From Christensenella tenuis (lineage in GTDB: Bacteria > Bacillota > Clostridia > Christensenellales > Christensenellaceae): a DNA stretch of 64,000 nt. Shown piece after piece: positions 34,654 through 42,904 of the stretch. The notes beneath the pieces are model-generated. The model was not told the origin of the DNA. It saw nothing but the letters and a program-made list of their open reading frames with translations, and did not search any database. The first letter of the stretch is position 1; every line of letters starts with the position of its first letter. A program made the translations under genes and the position numbers. The stretch covers positions 240,736 through 304,735 of the forward strand of contig NZ_JACOON010000007.1 in NCBI RefSeq assembly GCF_014287795.1, written 5' to 3'.

Positions 34654-35190
34654 TCAGAATTCCCCTGTGTTTAAAAGCTTGTTCCGCAGGGAACCATAAT
34701 ACCACCGCGTAGCCAGAGTGAAAAGCCAATCGTAGAGTAAAAATACAAGCTCACCCGCAATAACAAGCCCCCACCACGGCACTGCAAACGGAAACTGTTC
34801 TGTCATCCATCCGCCGGCCTGGAAATAAATCAATGCCGCAAACACGTTGAAATATACCAGTTTTTTCACAAGATTAAGGCTGCCCGCGCGGTCCGCATCC
34901 ACAAAATATTTGAAAATCCCATAATGCCCGAAAAAGAACAGGTAAGGCAGCACCCCCGTCTTAACCGGCAGGATTAAAAATGCCGCAAACACCACGCACA
35001 CAAAAGAAATAATCGCCGCGGCCGGCATACGCTCTACCATAATACCCATAACGAATACAGAAGAAATAAAGTACATTGTAATTCGTAAAATGGGCAGCGT
35101 ATCCGCCAAATACAATGCAAGCAGTGTAAATGCCGCAAACATGACTACAAGGCTTCCCTTATTCGTTCTTTTTCCGTAACCCCTTACCAT
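34654..35190 (-). CDS. Membrane protein of unknown function
   Basis: A 178-residue protein with about five hydrophobic segments (first at residues 12-30, LVVMFAAFTLLALYLADTL; last near 143-160, WWGLVIAGELVFLLYDWLF) and a basic C-terminal tail. I do not recognise a family with confidence; the general shape recalls small multi-pass clostridial membrane proteins near cell-envelope genes. AAGGGG precedes the ATG. It is 10 bases from the J-domain gene upstream and 120 bases from the FHA gene downstream, so it may be co-transcribed with either. Confidence 0.75.
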   Translation of the reverse strand: MVRGYGKRTNKGSLVVMFAAFTLLALYLADTLPILRITMYFISSVFVMGIMVERMPAAAIISFVCVVFAAFLILPVKTGVLPYLFFFGHYGIFKYFVDADRAGSLNLVKKLVYFNVFAALIYFQAGGWMTEQFPFAVPWWGLVIAGELVFLLYDWLFTLATRWYYGSLRNKLLNTGEF

Positions 35191-35200
35191 GGTTTACCCC

Positions 35201-35788
35201 TTAAAAATAACAACACAGCGCCGGCCGGCAACACATCCCGCCGGCCGCACATCCGAGGCACAGGCACGTCGAGCAAATGCCCCACATTCTTCTCGAATTG
35301 CTGTTTCCGTCGCCGTCTCCAAAATCCATATATACCCCCGTTGCCTGCGTCATCGTACGCATTGCCTGCTCGTATTCCGCATTGCCCGGTTCCATCTGGT
35401 AGGCGATATTAAAGTGCTCTGCCGCACCGTCATACCATCCGCGCCGAAATAGAATTACACCCATCAGGTAATGCCATTCCGCCGTGCGCTCGGACATGCG
35501 GTTCAGCATCGCTTCCGCGTTTGCAAGTTCCCCACGCTGAATCGCCATGCGTACAGCTGCAAACTGCGGGGAAGAACCGCCTGCCTGGGTGTAATTCCCC
35601 TGCTTCATTTTGGTGATCATATCGTACGCAGCGTTGACCTGTTTTAGTTTTTCGCTTGCAGCCGCCTGCTTTTCCGGATCGTTTGCGAAACGGTCCGGAT
35701 GATATTTTTTAACCAGCTTGCGGTATGCCGCCTTGATCTCTTCATCTGTGGCGTCCTGCGAAACGCCGAGCACTTCATATGGATTCAT
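35201..35788 (-). CDS. J-domain (DnaJ-like) protein with Cys-rich tail
   Basis: A 195-residue co-chaperone-like protein. The N-terminal J domain (residues 1-65) is MNPYEVLGVSQDATDEEIKA with the Hsp70-activating HPD in KKYHPDRF. A helical middle region (about 80-150) with TPR-like AEWHYLMGVILFRRGWYDGAAEHFN follows. The last 25 residues are strikingly rich in Cys (seven in GICSTCLCLGCAAGGMCCRPALCC), suggesting metal binding or lipid modification. No zinc-finger DnaJ repeats are present, so it is not DnaJ itself. It is 10 bases downstream of the DUF5685 gene, a pairing often seen in clostridia. Confidence 0.88.
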   Translation of the reverse strand: MNPYEVLGVSQDATDEEIKAAYRKLVKKYHPDRFANDPEKQAAASEKLKQVNAAYDMITKMKQGNYTQAGGSSPQFAAVRMAIQRGELANAEAMLNRMSERTAEWHYLMGVILFRRGWYDGAAEHFNIAYQMEPGNAEYEQAMRTMTQATGVYMDFGDGDGNSNSRRMWGICSTCLCLGCAAGGMCCRPALCCYF

Positions 35789-35798
35789 TCCGTATCCT

Positions 35799-36647
35799 TT
35801 ATATCTTATTTTCTACCGGAGCGGTCAGTCTGCGCCCTTCTGTTAAAACTGTACGCGTTTGCTCCCTGCACCCCAAATAGACAATATTTTCCAACAATTC
35901 CCTGTTTCTTTTAAGCTCAAGGCGGGAAAGCGCTTCCGCCGCCTGGGCCAAAGTATAATATAACCCCTGTTCGATTTGTTTGCGCGCCGTATCGTCCGGC
36001 CCGCCGTATTTGCAGGCATATACGTTGTAATTCCCCCGCTTTACGTCTTCTTCCCAGTCCTCCGCTGCGTCGATGAGGTAAATCCAGCGTCCAAGGCTGT
36101 ATCCGAGGTCGTAAAGGATATGCGATTGCAGCACATCCGCATCCGTCATGACCGTTCCAAGCAGCCGCGCATATGAATCCGCAGCCGCGTCTGTATTGGG
36201 GGATTCCTCCCGCTCCAGCTTCATAAGCCCTGCGATGGTCTCGTCCGCAACATGCACTACATTTTCATGCCGCATTTTTGCCTTCGCATATGCTTTTTTC
36301 AGGAACAGCCGGGCAAGACGCATGCCCCGCCTGCCGTCGCGCACATGGTCTTCCGCGCTGTAGTACGCCATCAGGATATTAATATCCGCAGCATAACGCG
36401 CCGCGGGCGTAATGATCGCCGGATGCTTTTTCACCGGGTGCAGCGCGCACCTTTCCATCTGCGGCGCTATCTCTTCCCCACGCAGGCCGTCCGCGAGCAA
36501 ATATAAAAAAACGCTGTCGAAATTGAGTACCGCCGTTTTCCTATACTCGTCTTTCAACGCTTTGCACAAACCGCAGTAGTACGCACGGTACACATTCAGC
36601 TCACGTACTTTCAGCTCTCCGGTGAGAGGCACGACATATCCAAACAT
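35799..36647 (-). CDS. DUF5685 family protein
   Basis: A 282-residue protein beginning MFGYVVPLTGELKVRELNVYRAYYCGLCKAL, which is the hallmark of DUF5685. The CxxC-type YYCGLCKAL and a helical layout recall metal-binding or prenyl-synthase-like folds, and the DLGYSLGRWIYLIDAAEDWEED segment carries an acidic cluster. Function is unknown. It starts a minus-strand run (DUF5685, J-domain, membrane protein) and is separated from trpS by a terminator. No signal peptide. Confidence 0.85.
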   Translation of the reverse strand: MFGYVVPLTGELKVRELNVYRAYYCGLCKALKDEYRKTAVLNFDSVFLYLLADGLRGEEIAPQMERCALHPVKKHPAIITPAARYAADINILMAYYSAEDHVRDGRRGMRLARLFLKKAYAKAKMRHENVVHVADETIAGLMKLEREESPNTDAAADSYARLLGTVMTDADVLQSHILYDLGYSLGRWIYLIDAAEDWEEDVKRGNYNVYACKYGGPDDTARKQIEQGLYYTLAQAAEALSRLELKRNRELLENIVYLGCREQTRTVLTEGRRLTAPVENKI

Positions 36648-36691
36648 AGGGTTATTATATCATCAAAAAATCGGCGTTTCCACTTTTCACA

Positions 36692-36720
36692 AAAAAATAC
36701 GCTGCTTGAGCGTATTTTTT
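36692..36720 (-). terminator. Terminator of trpS
   Basis: An AAAAAATACGCT/AGCGTATTTTTT stem with a 5-base loop, about 36 bases after the trpS stop on the minus strand. It could also work on the plus strand. Confidence 0.85.
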
Positions 36721-36755
36721 AAAAGATTGTTCATAAATAACGCCGTTCAGACACA

Positions 36756-37763
36756 TTACAGCTTCCTTGGCGCGAGCCCGATTTTGCGCTGTACCTTGGA
36801 AAGCGTCTTTCGTGCCGCATAAGCAGCCTTTTCCGCATTTTCCGTCATCACGCTTTCAAGGAACGCCTTATCGCCGCGCACCTCCCCAAAGCGCTTTTGC
36901 AGCGGCTCAAGCTCTGCAATGACAGCGTCCGTCACGCCCTGCTTAAGCGTACCGTATCCCTGCCCTGCAAAATCCTTCTCGCTTTCCGCAATTGTCTTGC
37001 CCGTGAGCACCGAATAAATGGTCAGCAAGTTGGAAACACCCGGTTTTTCTTCCGCGAAGCGGATCTCCCCATCGCTGTCCGTTACCGCCCGCCGAAGTTT
37101 CCGCGCAATCGCGTCAGGCGGATCGAGAAGCGAAATAAACGCATTTTCGTTTTCATCCGATTTAGACATCTTCTTTTCCGGTTCCTGCAGGCTCATGATC
37201 TTTGCGCCCGCCTTGGGGATATATGGTTCCGGAACCGTGAACACGTCGCCATAAATATTGTTGAAACGAATGGCGATATCGCGCGTAAGTTCCAGATGCT
37301 GTTTCTGGTCTACCCCAACAGGCACAAGGTCTGCTTGGTAGAGCAAAATATCCGCCGCCATCAAAACCGGATAGGTGAACAGGCCGGCATTGATGTTATC
37401 GCCCGCTTTCGCACTTTTTTCTTTGAACTGCGTCATGCGCGAAAGTTCGCCCATATAAGTAAAACAATTGAGAAGCCATGCAAGCTCCGCATGGGCGCTC
37501 ACATGGGACTGCATATAGAGCACATTTTCTTTTGGATCGATCCCTGAAGCAATCAGGATCGACATGGTATCCAAGGTTCGCCTGCGCAGCGTAGCCGGAT
37601 CCTGCCGCACGGTGATCGCATGCAGGTCCACCACGCAATAATAACAATCGTATTCATTTTGGAGCGCTACCCAATTTTTAACTGCCCCGAGATAATTTCC
37701 GAGCGTCAAAATGCCGGAAGGCTGGATGCCGCTAAAAATTGTTTTCTTTCCGTCCATGTGCAT
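36756..37763 (-). CDS. trpS: Tryptophanyl-tRNA synthetase
   Basis: Class Ic aminoacyl-tRNA synthetase of 335 residues charging tRNA-Trp. The HIGH-like signature is FSGIQPSGILTLGNYLGAVKNW and the KMSKS loop is KKMSKSDENENAF. DLHAIT and GVDQKQHLELTRDIAIRFN are typical. Two ATGs are possible: 37763 overlaps the thrC stop with GGGGGA four bases away, and 37757 is two codons later with wider spacing. Lies immediately after thrC, with which it is probably co-transcribed. No T-box leader was recognised. Confidence 0.97.
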   Translation of the reverse strand: MHMDGKKTIFSGIQPSGILTLGNYLGAVKNWVALQNEYDCYYCVVDLHAITVRQDPATLRRRTLDTMSILIASGIDPKENVLYMQSHVSAHAELAWLLNCFTYMGELSRMTQFKEKSAKAGDNINAGLFTYPVLMAADILLYQADLVPVGVDQKQHLELTRDIAIRFNNIYGDVFTVPEPYIPKAGAKIMSLQEPEKKMSKSDENENAFISLLDPPDAIARKLRRAVTDSDGEIRFAEEKPGVSNLLTIYSVLTGKTIAESEKDFAGQGYGTLKQGVTDAVIAELEPLQKRFGEVRGDKAFLESVMTENAEKAAYAARKTLSKVQRKIGLAPRKL

Positions 37764-39253
37764 TAATCCCCCATTTGATCGATAAACTTTTCAACCGCCG
37801 CTTTCAGCCCGGTCCGTTCTACACAGCCCGGATGCAGCACCGGCTTTTCGTGCAGGTCGGCGATTTGCGGCGGAATCTGTGTATTTGTAAGCTGTGACAG
37901 CTGCCGGGCCGCCTCAAACGCATCCGGCACGTCCTGCCCGGATACGCAGCGAAGCACATCCTGCGTGAATTTATAGGGATTCGCCGTGGAGACCACGACG
38001 GCAAGCGTACCGTCGCCCGTCTGCTTCCTGTATTTTTCACCTACGCACCGCGCCACCGCCGTATGCGGATCGATAAGATACCCATAGGTCTCAAAGACTG
38101 TTTTGATCGTCTGCGCCGTCTCCATTTCATCACAGAAGTCCGCCCAGAACGTTTCCCGCAGGCCCGCCTGCGTTCCATTTGGAATTTCATACCTGCCATT
38201 TTGCTTCAGAGCGTCCATCCATGCACGCACCTGCACATCATCCCGCCCGGAAACTTCGAACAACAACCGCTCAAGATTACTTGAAATCAGGATATCCATG
38301 GACGGCGACATTGTTTTATGAAAAGGCCTGTTCGCATCATATACACTATTGTTGAAGAAATCCGTCAACACGTTGTTGCCGTTGGACGCGCATATCAGTT
38401 TTTTTACGGGCAGGCCCATGCGTTTTGCGTAATATCCAGCCAGTATATTTCCAAAATTGCCTGTAGGAACCACAAAGTTGATTGCCTGTCCGTTTTCGAT
38501 TTTTCCGTCCGCCGCCAGCTTTGCATAGGCGTAAATATAATAGGCCACCTGCGGAATCAGGCGTCCGAAGTTGATGGAATTTGCGGAAGAAAACGTATAA
38601 CCCGCTTCCTTCAAAAAAGCTTTCAGGCCGCTGTCCGCGAACAGCGCCTTTACGCCTGTCTGCGCATCGTCAAAATTCCCCTGCACGCCGCACACCGCGA
38701 CATTGCCGCCCTCCTGCGTGACCATCTGCAGCTTTTGCATCGTCGCCACGCCATCCGCCGGGTAAAACACTTCGATCGCCGTGCGCGGAACATCCTTAAA
38801 CCCTTCGAGCGCGGCTTTTCCCGTATCTCCTGAGGTTGCTGTCAGGATCAACACATTTTCCTGTTGTTTATGAATATCGAGCGCTTTGCGGATCAGGCGC
38901 GGCAGCACTTGCAATGCCATATCCTTGAATGCCAGCGTCGGCCCGTGCGTAAGCTCCATCACATAGTCAACCGGGGTGAGCTCCTTTATGGGTACGACCC
39001 GCGAGTCGTCAAACGTTCCATAGGCCTGCTGGGTAATCTCCGCAAGGGCTGCTTCATCCATATCAAAGAAATACTGCAATACGCGCGCCGCAAGAATATC
39101 ATATTCGTGCGCCGCATACGCTTTCATTTCCTCAAGATCGATCTGCGGGAAGAATTCGGGCACAAACAGCCCTCCATCCGCAGCAATTCCCTGAAGCACC
39201 GCCTTTGTAGCGGGTATGGAATTCATTTTTCCACGCGTACTTAAAACCTGCAT
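37763..39253 (-). CDS. thrC: Threonine synthase
   Basis: PLP enzyme converting O-phosphohomoserine to threonine; 496 residues, the long bacterial/fungal form. Opening MQVLSTRGKMNSIPATKAVLQGIAADGGLFVP and THGPTLAFKDMALQVLPRL with the PLP Lys in AFKDM are diagnostic. TATSGDTGKAALEGFKDV and SANSINFGRLIPQVAYYIYAY, plus VPTGNFGNILAGYYA (phosphate loop), complete the PLP site. AAGGAG lies about 10 bases before the ATG. No other threonine-pathway gene is in the window. Confidence 0.97.
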   Translation of the reverse strand: MQVLSTRGKMNSIPATKAVLQGIAADGGLFVPEFFPQIDLEEMKAYAAHEYDILAARVLQYFFDMDEAALAEITQQAYGTFDDSRVVPIKELTPVDYVMELTHGPTLAFKDMALQVLPRLIRKALDIHKQQENVLILTATSGDTGKAALEGFKDVPRTAIEVFYPADGVATMQKLQMVTQEGGNVAVCGVQGNFDDAQTGVKALFADSGLKAFLKEAGYTFSSANSINFGRLIPQVAYYIYAYAKLAADGKIENGQAINFVVPTGNFGNILAGYYAKRMGLPVKKLICASNGNNVLTDFFNNSVYDANRPFHKTMSPSMDILISSNLERLLFEVSGRDDVQVRAWMDALKQNGRYEIPNGTQAGLRETFWADFCDEMETAQTIKTVFETYGYLIDPHTAVARCVGEKYRKQTGDGTLAVVVSTANPYKFTQDVLRCVSGQDVPDAFEAARQLSQLTNTQIPPQIADLHEKPVLHPGCVERTGLKAAVEKFIDQMGD

Positions 39254-39507
39254 TATCTTTTTTCTCCTTCATGTGAAACGCAAGCCGTGCCTGAAAATCG
39301 TCCAATTCCTGCGAGCGGCTTTTCCATGCTGGCTGCGTGCTTTTTGCACATCCTGACGCGAAAAGCGGACAGCCGCACAAATCTGCTGCAAAATGGCATT
39401 CCCGCCATCCGCATATGCTGTCCGCCTTAAGCCTTGGCGGCTTAACGCAATTCTTTCCGTATGAATACCGGCCGCCTGGCGCCCGGCTAAACAAAAAAGC
39501 GCATTCC
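39254..39507. other. Intergenic stretch upstream of thrC
   Basis: About 250 bases with several inverted repeats (for example CCGCCTTAAGCC...GGCGG near 39420-39445). In one minus-strand frame that continues into the thrC start region it reads SICGWRECHFAADLCGCPLF, a cysteine-rich string that may be a decayed or very short cysteine-cluster protein. No start codon or ribosome site supports a gene. Confidence 0.35.
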
Positions 39508-39918
39508 TCAGATAATATATTGCTTGAGGAACTCCGGAGCCTGTGCCGGGTCTGCGCTGATGATGATGACAGCCTTGAAGTCGTTCTTTTCGGAGAGCGC
39601 TTCAATTTTTCCGAGCAGGTCCTTAAGTTCCGTTACATCCAGCTTTACAATCTTCAGGAATGCGTCGATGAATACTGCTTCTATATCATAATTCTGAGAT
39701 ACCATGCCGCATAACATGCCGTAAAGGGCGTCTCCGGAATCGATCCCAAAGTCTTTCACATCCACAAAACGCGCCTGGTGTGCGACATCGTACATATAAC
39801 GTTTGTCGTCATCGATGAAAACGACGTCTCCTTTTGTAGAGTTGAGTTCCGTATTCGCAAGATCGATCAGTCTTTTTGTTTTCCCACTGCCCTTTTTTGC
39901 ATAAATTAATTGTATCAT
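39508..39918 (-). CDS. Small P-loop NTPase-like protein
   Basis: A 136-residue protein beginning MIQLIYAKKGSGKTKRLIDLAN, a clear Walker A. A Walker B-like AVFIDAFL (about 82-89) and the final KAVIIISADPAQAPEFLKQ follow. It is too short for a full motor ATPase. Proteins of this size are often annotated as ATP-binding proteins without function. The ATG at 39918 follows GGGGGTC with six bases between; the upstream in-frame extension to 40020 is A+T-rich and has no ribosome site. It lies 163 bases after the double-glycine-leader small protein gene. Function unknown. Confidence 0.8.
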   Translation of the reverse strand: MIQLIYAKKGSGKTKRLIDLANTELNSTKGDVVFIDDDKRYMYDVAHQARFVDVKDFGIDSGDALYGMLCGMVSQNYDIEAVFIDAFLKIVKLDVTELKDLLGKIEALSEKNDFKAVIIISADPAQAPEFLKQYII

Positions 39919-40081
39919 GGTAAAGACCCCCTTGTTTTTTAATAAGTTACGTTTAAACTTATTATAATATATATATCCCGTTTTATCTACATCAAAAAAA
40001 TTATTTTTGGTAAGAAGCATGCAGCCCGGACGGGAAGATGCGCCTGCACGCTTCTTTTCCTGCCCGGGCTGCGGATTCCGC

Positions 40082-40297
40082 TCAATCGTTGATATACGTA
40101 TTCGTCACATTTCCGCATTTTTTGCACTGTATGACCAGCCGCGCATCGTGGACCTCCAGTATCTTGAAGTCCTGTCCTTTGCATTTCTCGCATGCTGCGA
40201 AGCTGCTCCATCCCAATTTTCCCGGCTTCGAAATCTGTACCCCACCATTCACCTGCTCCAGTTGTTTTTCAGTCAAAGGCGTTTTGCCGTCCTTCAT
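40082..40297 (-). CDS. Small protein with double-glycine-type leader and zinc ribbon
   Basis: A 71-residue protein. The N-terminus TPLTEKQLEQVNGG (ending at about residue 19) matches the bacteriocin-type double-glycine leader consensus (LxxxELxxVxGG). The remaining 52 residues carry two CxxC pairs (CEKC and CKKC) about 27 residues apart, as in a zinc ribbon. The ATG at 40297 is chosen because AAAGGAGG lies seven bases before it. No C39-peptidase exporter or modification enzyme is nearby. A GCAGCCCGG/CCGGGCTGC hairpin (40020-40071) follows. It could be an exported peptide, or an intracellular protein that only resembles one. A second leader-bearing protein is at 52543-52761. Confidence 0.75.
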   Translation of the reverse strand: MKDGKTPLTEKQLEQVNGGVQISKPGKLGWSSFAACEKCKGQDFKILEVHDARLVIQCKKCGNVTNTYIND

Positions 40298-40380
40298 GAT
40301 ACTTCCTCCTTTTGCCATCCTTTGGATATATATACGGAAATTCCCTTTCCTCTATCCCAATTTTTAAGAATATAGTTACA

Positions 40381-40415
40381 AAAAGGCTGCTCCGGAAAGA
40401 CCAGAGCAGCCTTGT
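40381..40415 (-). terminator. Terminator of gpmI
   Basis: AAGGCTGCTC/GAGCAGCCTT with an 11-base loop, directly after the gpmI stop on the minus strand and followed by TTTTT. Confidence 0.85.
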
Positions 40416-40416
40416 T

Positions 40417-41952
40417 TTATTTTTCAAGCAGGCTTTTTCCTTCCATTTCTACAGGCTGCGGGAGACCCATCAAATCAAGCATGGTTGGGGCGAGATCCGC
40501 AAGAATACCGCCCTCTCTCAGCTTATCAAGCTGGTGCCTCTGGGAAACCAGGATGCACGGGACGGGGTTGGTGCTATGCGCCGTGAACGGGCCGCCCGTT
40601 TCCGGATCAACCATGATTTCCGCGTTACCGTGATCTGCCGTGATTAGCACTTCGCCGCCCACTTTGAGGATGGCGTCTACAACCTTTCCTACGCATTCGT
40701 CCACCGCGCGGACGGCTTTTACCGCTGCCTCGAAAATGCCCGTATGCCCGACCATATCGCAGTTCGCGAAATTCAGGATCATTACGTCATATTTCTGCGA
40801 TTCGATCAGTTCCACCGCTTTCGCGCAGACCTCAGGCGCGCTCATTTCCGGCTGGAGGTCATATGTCGCTACCTTCGGGGATGGGATCAGCACCCTATCC
40901 TCCCCTTCGTTCGGCTGCTCTACGCCGCCGTTAAAGAAGAAGGTAACATGCGCATATTTCTCTGTCTCCGCAATCCGAAACTGTTTTTTGCCCTGTTTCG
41001 CCAGATATTCTCCCAGTGTGTTCTGAAGCACCTGCGGCTTATATGCCACGTGGACGTTCCCGAATGTCTTATCATACTGTGTCATGGACACAAAGTAAGT
41101 CGGGAAATATTCATGCTCAAATCCCGCAAAATCTTCCTGGGTAATGCTCCGCGTAAGTTCCCGCGCCCTATCCGGCCGGAAGTTGAAGAAGATCACCGAA
41201 TCGTTCGCCTTAAGCTTTGCCACCGGTTCTCCATTTTCCGTGATAACTGTGGGCTTTACAAATTCATCGTATTCTTCCTTATCATAGGAATCCTGCATCG
41301 CTAAGACCGCATCCGGCGCGTCTATACCTTCTCCCTTTACGATTGCGTCATAGGCAAGCTTCACGCGTTCCCAACGGTTATCCCTGTCCATCGCGTAATA
41401 GCGTCCCATGACCGTCGCAATTTTTCCCGCGCCAATCTCTTTAATCTTCGCTTCAAGTTGCTCGATAAAGCCTTTGCCGCTGTCCGGCGGGACGTCGCGG
41501 CCATCCATCAGGCAGTGTACGTACGTCCTGTCGCCGATTCCGTTCTCCTTCGCCAGCCGAAGGAGCGCGTACAAGTGCTCTTGGTGGCTATGTACTCCGC
41601 CATCCGAGATGAGGCCGACAAGATGCAGCGCGCTGCTGTTTTCTTTTACATTTTTGACGGCGTCCATAAATTCCTGCTTGCTGAAAAAATCGCCGTCAGC
41701 GATGGACTTTGTGATCCGCGTCAGTTCCTGGTAGACGATCCTGCCCGCGCCGATGTTGAGGTGCCCGACTTCGGAATTGCCCATCTGCCCGTCTGGCAGG
41801 CCAACAGACATACCGCTCGCGCCGAGCTGCGTGGTGGGGTACTCTTCCATCAGCTTTTTGATGTTCGGCGTCCCTTCCGCATAGATCGCATTTCCTTCCG
41901 TCTGCGACGTAAGGCCAAAGCCATCCATAATAATTAATGCTGTAAATGCCAT
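40417..41952 (-). CDS. gpmI: 2,3-bisphosphoglycerate-independent phosphoglycerate mutase
   Basis: Manganese-dependent glycolytic mutase interconverting 3- and 2-phosphoglycerate; 511 residues, alkaline-phosphatase fold. ALIIMDGFGL holds the first metal Asp. GQMGNSEVGHLNIGAGR contains the phosphoserine nucleophile (NSEVGH). HCLMDGRDVPP, NFRPDRARELT, NFANCDMVGHTG and ITADHGNAE complete the site. The ATG at 41952 is preferred over the GTG at 41961 because AGG sits eight bases before it. It is the last of the pgk-tpiA-gpmI minus-strand set. Confidence 0.97.
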   Translation of the reverse strand: MAFTALIIMDGFGLTSQTEGNAIYAEGTPNIKKLMEEYPTTQLGASGMSVGLPDGQMGNSEVGHLNIGAGRIVYQELTRITKSIADGDFFSKQEFMDAVKNVKENSSALHLVGLISDGGVHSHQEHLYALLRLAKENGIGDRTYVHCLMDGRDVPPDSGKGFIEQLEAKIKEIGAGKIATVMGRYYAMDRDNRWERVKLAYDAIVKGEGIDAPDAVLAMQDSYDKEEYDEFVKPTVITENGEPVAKLKANDSVIFFNFRPDRARELTRSITQEDFAGFEHEYFPTYFVSMTQYDKTFGNVHVAYKPQVLQNTLGEYLAKQGKKQFRIAETEKYAHVTFFFNGGVEQPNEGEDRVLIPSPKVATYDLQPEMSAPEVCAKAVELIESQKYDVMILNFANCDMVGHTGIFEAAVKAVRAVDECVGKVVDAILKVGGEVLITADHGNAEIMVDPETGGPFTAHSTNPVPCILVSQRHQLDKLREGGILADLAPTMLDLMGLPQPVEMEGKSLLEK

Positions 41953-42024
41953 ATAAGTCACCTTTTTCTAATCAAGATTGGATTTTCCCATGTGCGCCTG
42001 CGGCAAAAAACGCCGCGCACACCC

Positions 42025-42768
42025 TCAATAATTTACAACTTTGGAAAAATCTTTCGCCTTCAGTGAAGCGCCGCCAATGAGCCCGCCGTCGATGTCGCTC
42101 ATCGCCATTAACTCAGACGCATTTTTGGGGTTCATGCTGCCGCCATACTGTATTCTTACCTCGTCCGCCGCGCCGCCAAACACTTCTTTTACCGCTGCAC
42201 GGATCTCTTTGATGGTGTTGTTGGCATCGTCCGCCGTTGCCGTCTTGCCCGTGCCGATCGCCCAGATCGGTTCATACGCGATCACAACCTTGCGCACGTC
42301 GCCTTCCGCCACACCGAGGAGGGCAAGCTTCGTTTGCTTGCGTACCACTTCCGCCGTCACGCCGCTTTCGCGCTCTTCCAGCTTTTCTCCCACGCATACA
42401 ATGGGGGTAAGGCCTTTTTCGAGGGCTTTTTTGACCTTCAGGTTCACGGTTTCATCCGTTTCCGCATAATATTCACGGCGTTCGGAATGCCCAATGATAA
42501 CATATTGTACACCGAGATCAAGCAGCATATCCGCTGAAATTTCGCCTGTGAATGCACCGGAATCATGATAATCGAGATTCTGCGCGCCAAGACCGATGCC
42601 AGAGCCTTCCAGCGCCTGTGCCGCCGCGGCAAGGTCCGCCGCCGGCGGGCATACCACTACGTCCGCTTTCGCATCCGCCACAAGGGGCTTTAACTCATTA
42701 ATCAGGGCCACCGCTTCGCTTGCGGTCTTGTTCATTTTCCAATTTCCTGCAATAATCGGTTTTCTCAT
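42025..42768 (-). CDS. tpiA: Triosephosphate isomerase
   Basis: TIM-barrel enzyme interconverting dihydroxyacetone phosphate and glyceraldehyde-3-phosphate; 247 residues. Catalytic residues are visible as NWKMN (Lys), YVIIGHSERREYY (His) and VIAYEPIWAIGTGKTAT (Glu and loop 6). The C-terminal RIQYGGSMNPKNA and DGGLIGGASLKA form the phosphate site. The ATG at 42768 follows AAGGAG at about eight bases. It lies between pgk and gpmI; a hairpin at 42800-42826 separates it from pgk. Confidence 0.97.
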   Translation of the reverse strand: MRKPIIAGNWKMNKTASEAVALINELKPLVADAKADVVVCPPAADLAAAAQALEGSGIGLGAQNLDYHDSGAFTGEISADMLLDLGVQYVIIGHSERREYYAETDETVNLKVKKALEKGLTPIVCVGEKLEERESGVTAEVVRKQTKLALLGVAEGDVRKVVIAYEPIWAIGTGKTATADDANNTIKEIRAAVKEVFGGAADEVRIQYGGSMNPKNASELMAMSDIDGGLIGGASLKAKDFSKVVNY

Positions 42769-42799
42769 AATAAAACTCCTTAACTTTAAAATCTTTTTG

Positions 42800-42826
42800 A
42801 AAAGGACGGAGAATCTCCGTCCTTTT
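42800..42826 (-). terminator. Terminator/attenuator between pgk and tpiA
   Basis: AAAAGGACGGAG/CTCCGTCCTTTT with a 3-base loop. It lies downstream of pgk and 32 bases before the tpiA ATG on the minus strand, so read-through or a separate tpiA promoter is needed. Confidence 0.8.
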
Positions 42827-42904
42827 GATGTTTCGTTTTCACGCATATATCACGCCCGGAACCAACTGGCTTCATTTGCCAAGCAGGCCGACGCCTCATG
42901 CACA

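Noticed and set aside
39132..39605. Cysteine-rich translation upstream of thrC
   Set aside because: It runs into thrC and the P-loop gene in the wrong frame and has no start signal; kept only as a remark on the gap.
40020..40071. GCAGCCCGG/CCGGGCTGC hairpin after the first double-glycine gene as a firm terminator
   Set aside because: The loop is over 30 bases and the T tract is weak, so it is mentioned but not listed as a terminator.
42001..42024. GTGCGC/GCGCAC hairpin after tpiA as a terminator
   Set aside because: The stem is interrupted by an A-rich loop and no T run follows on the minus strand.
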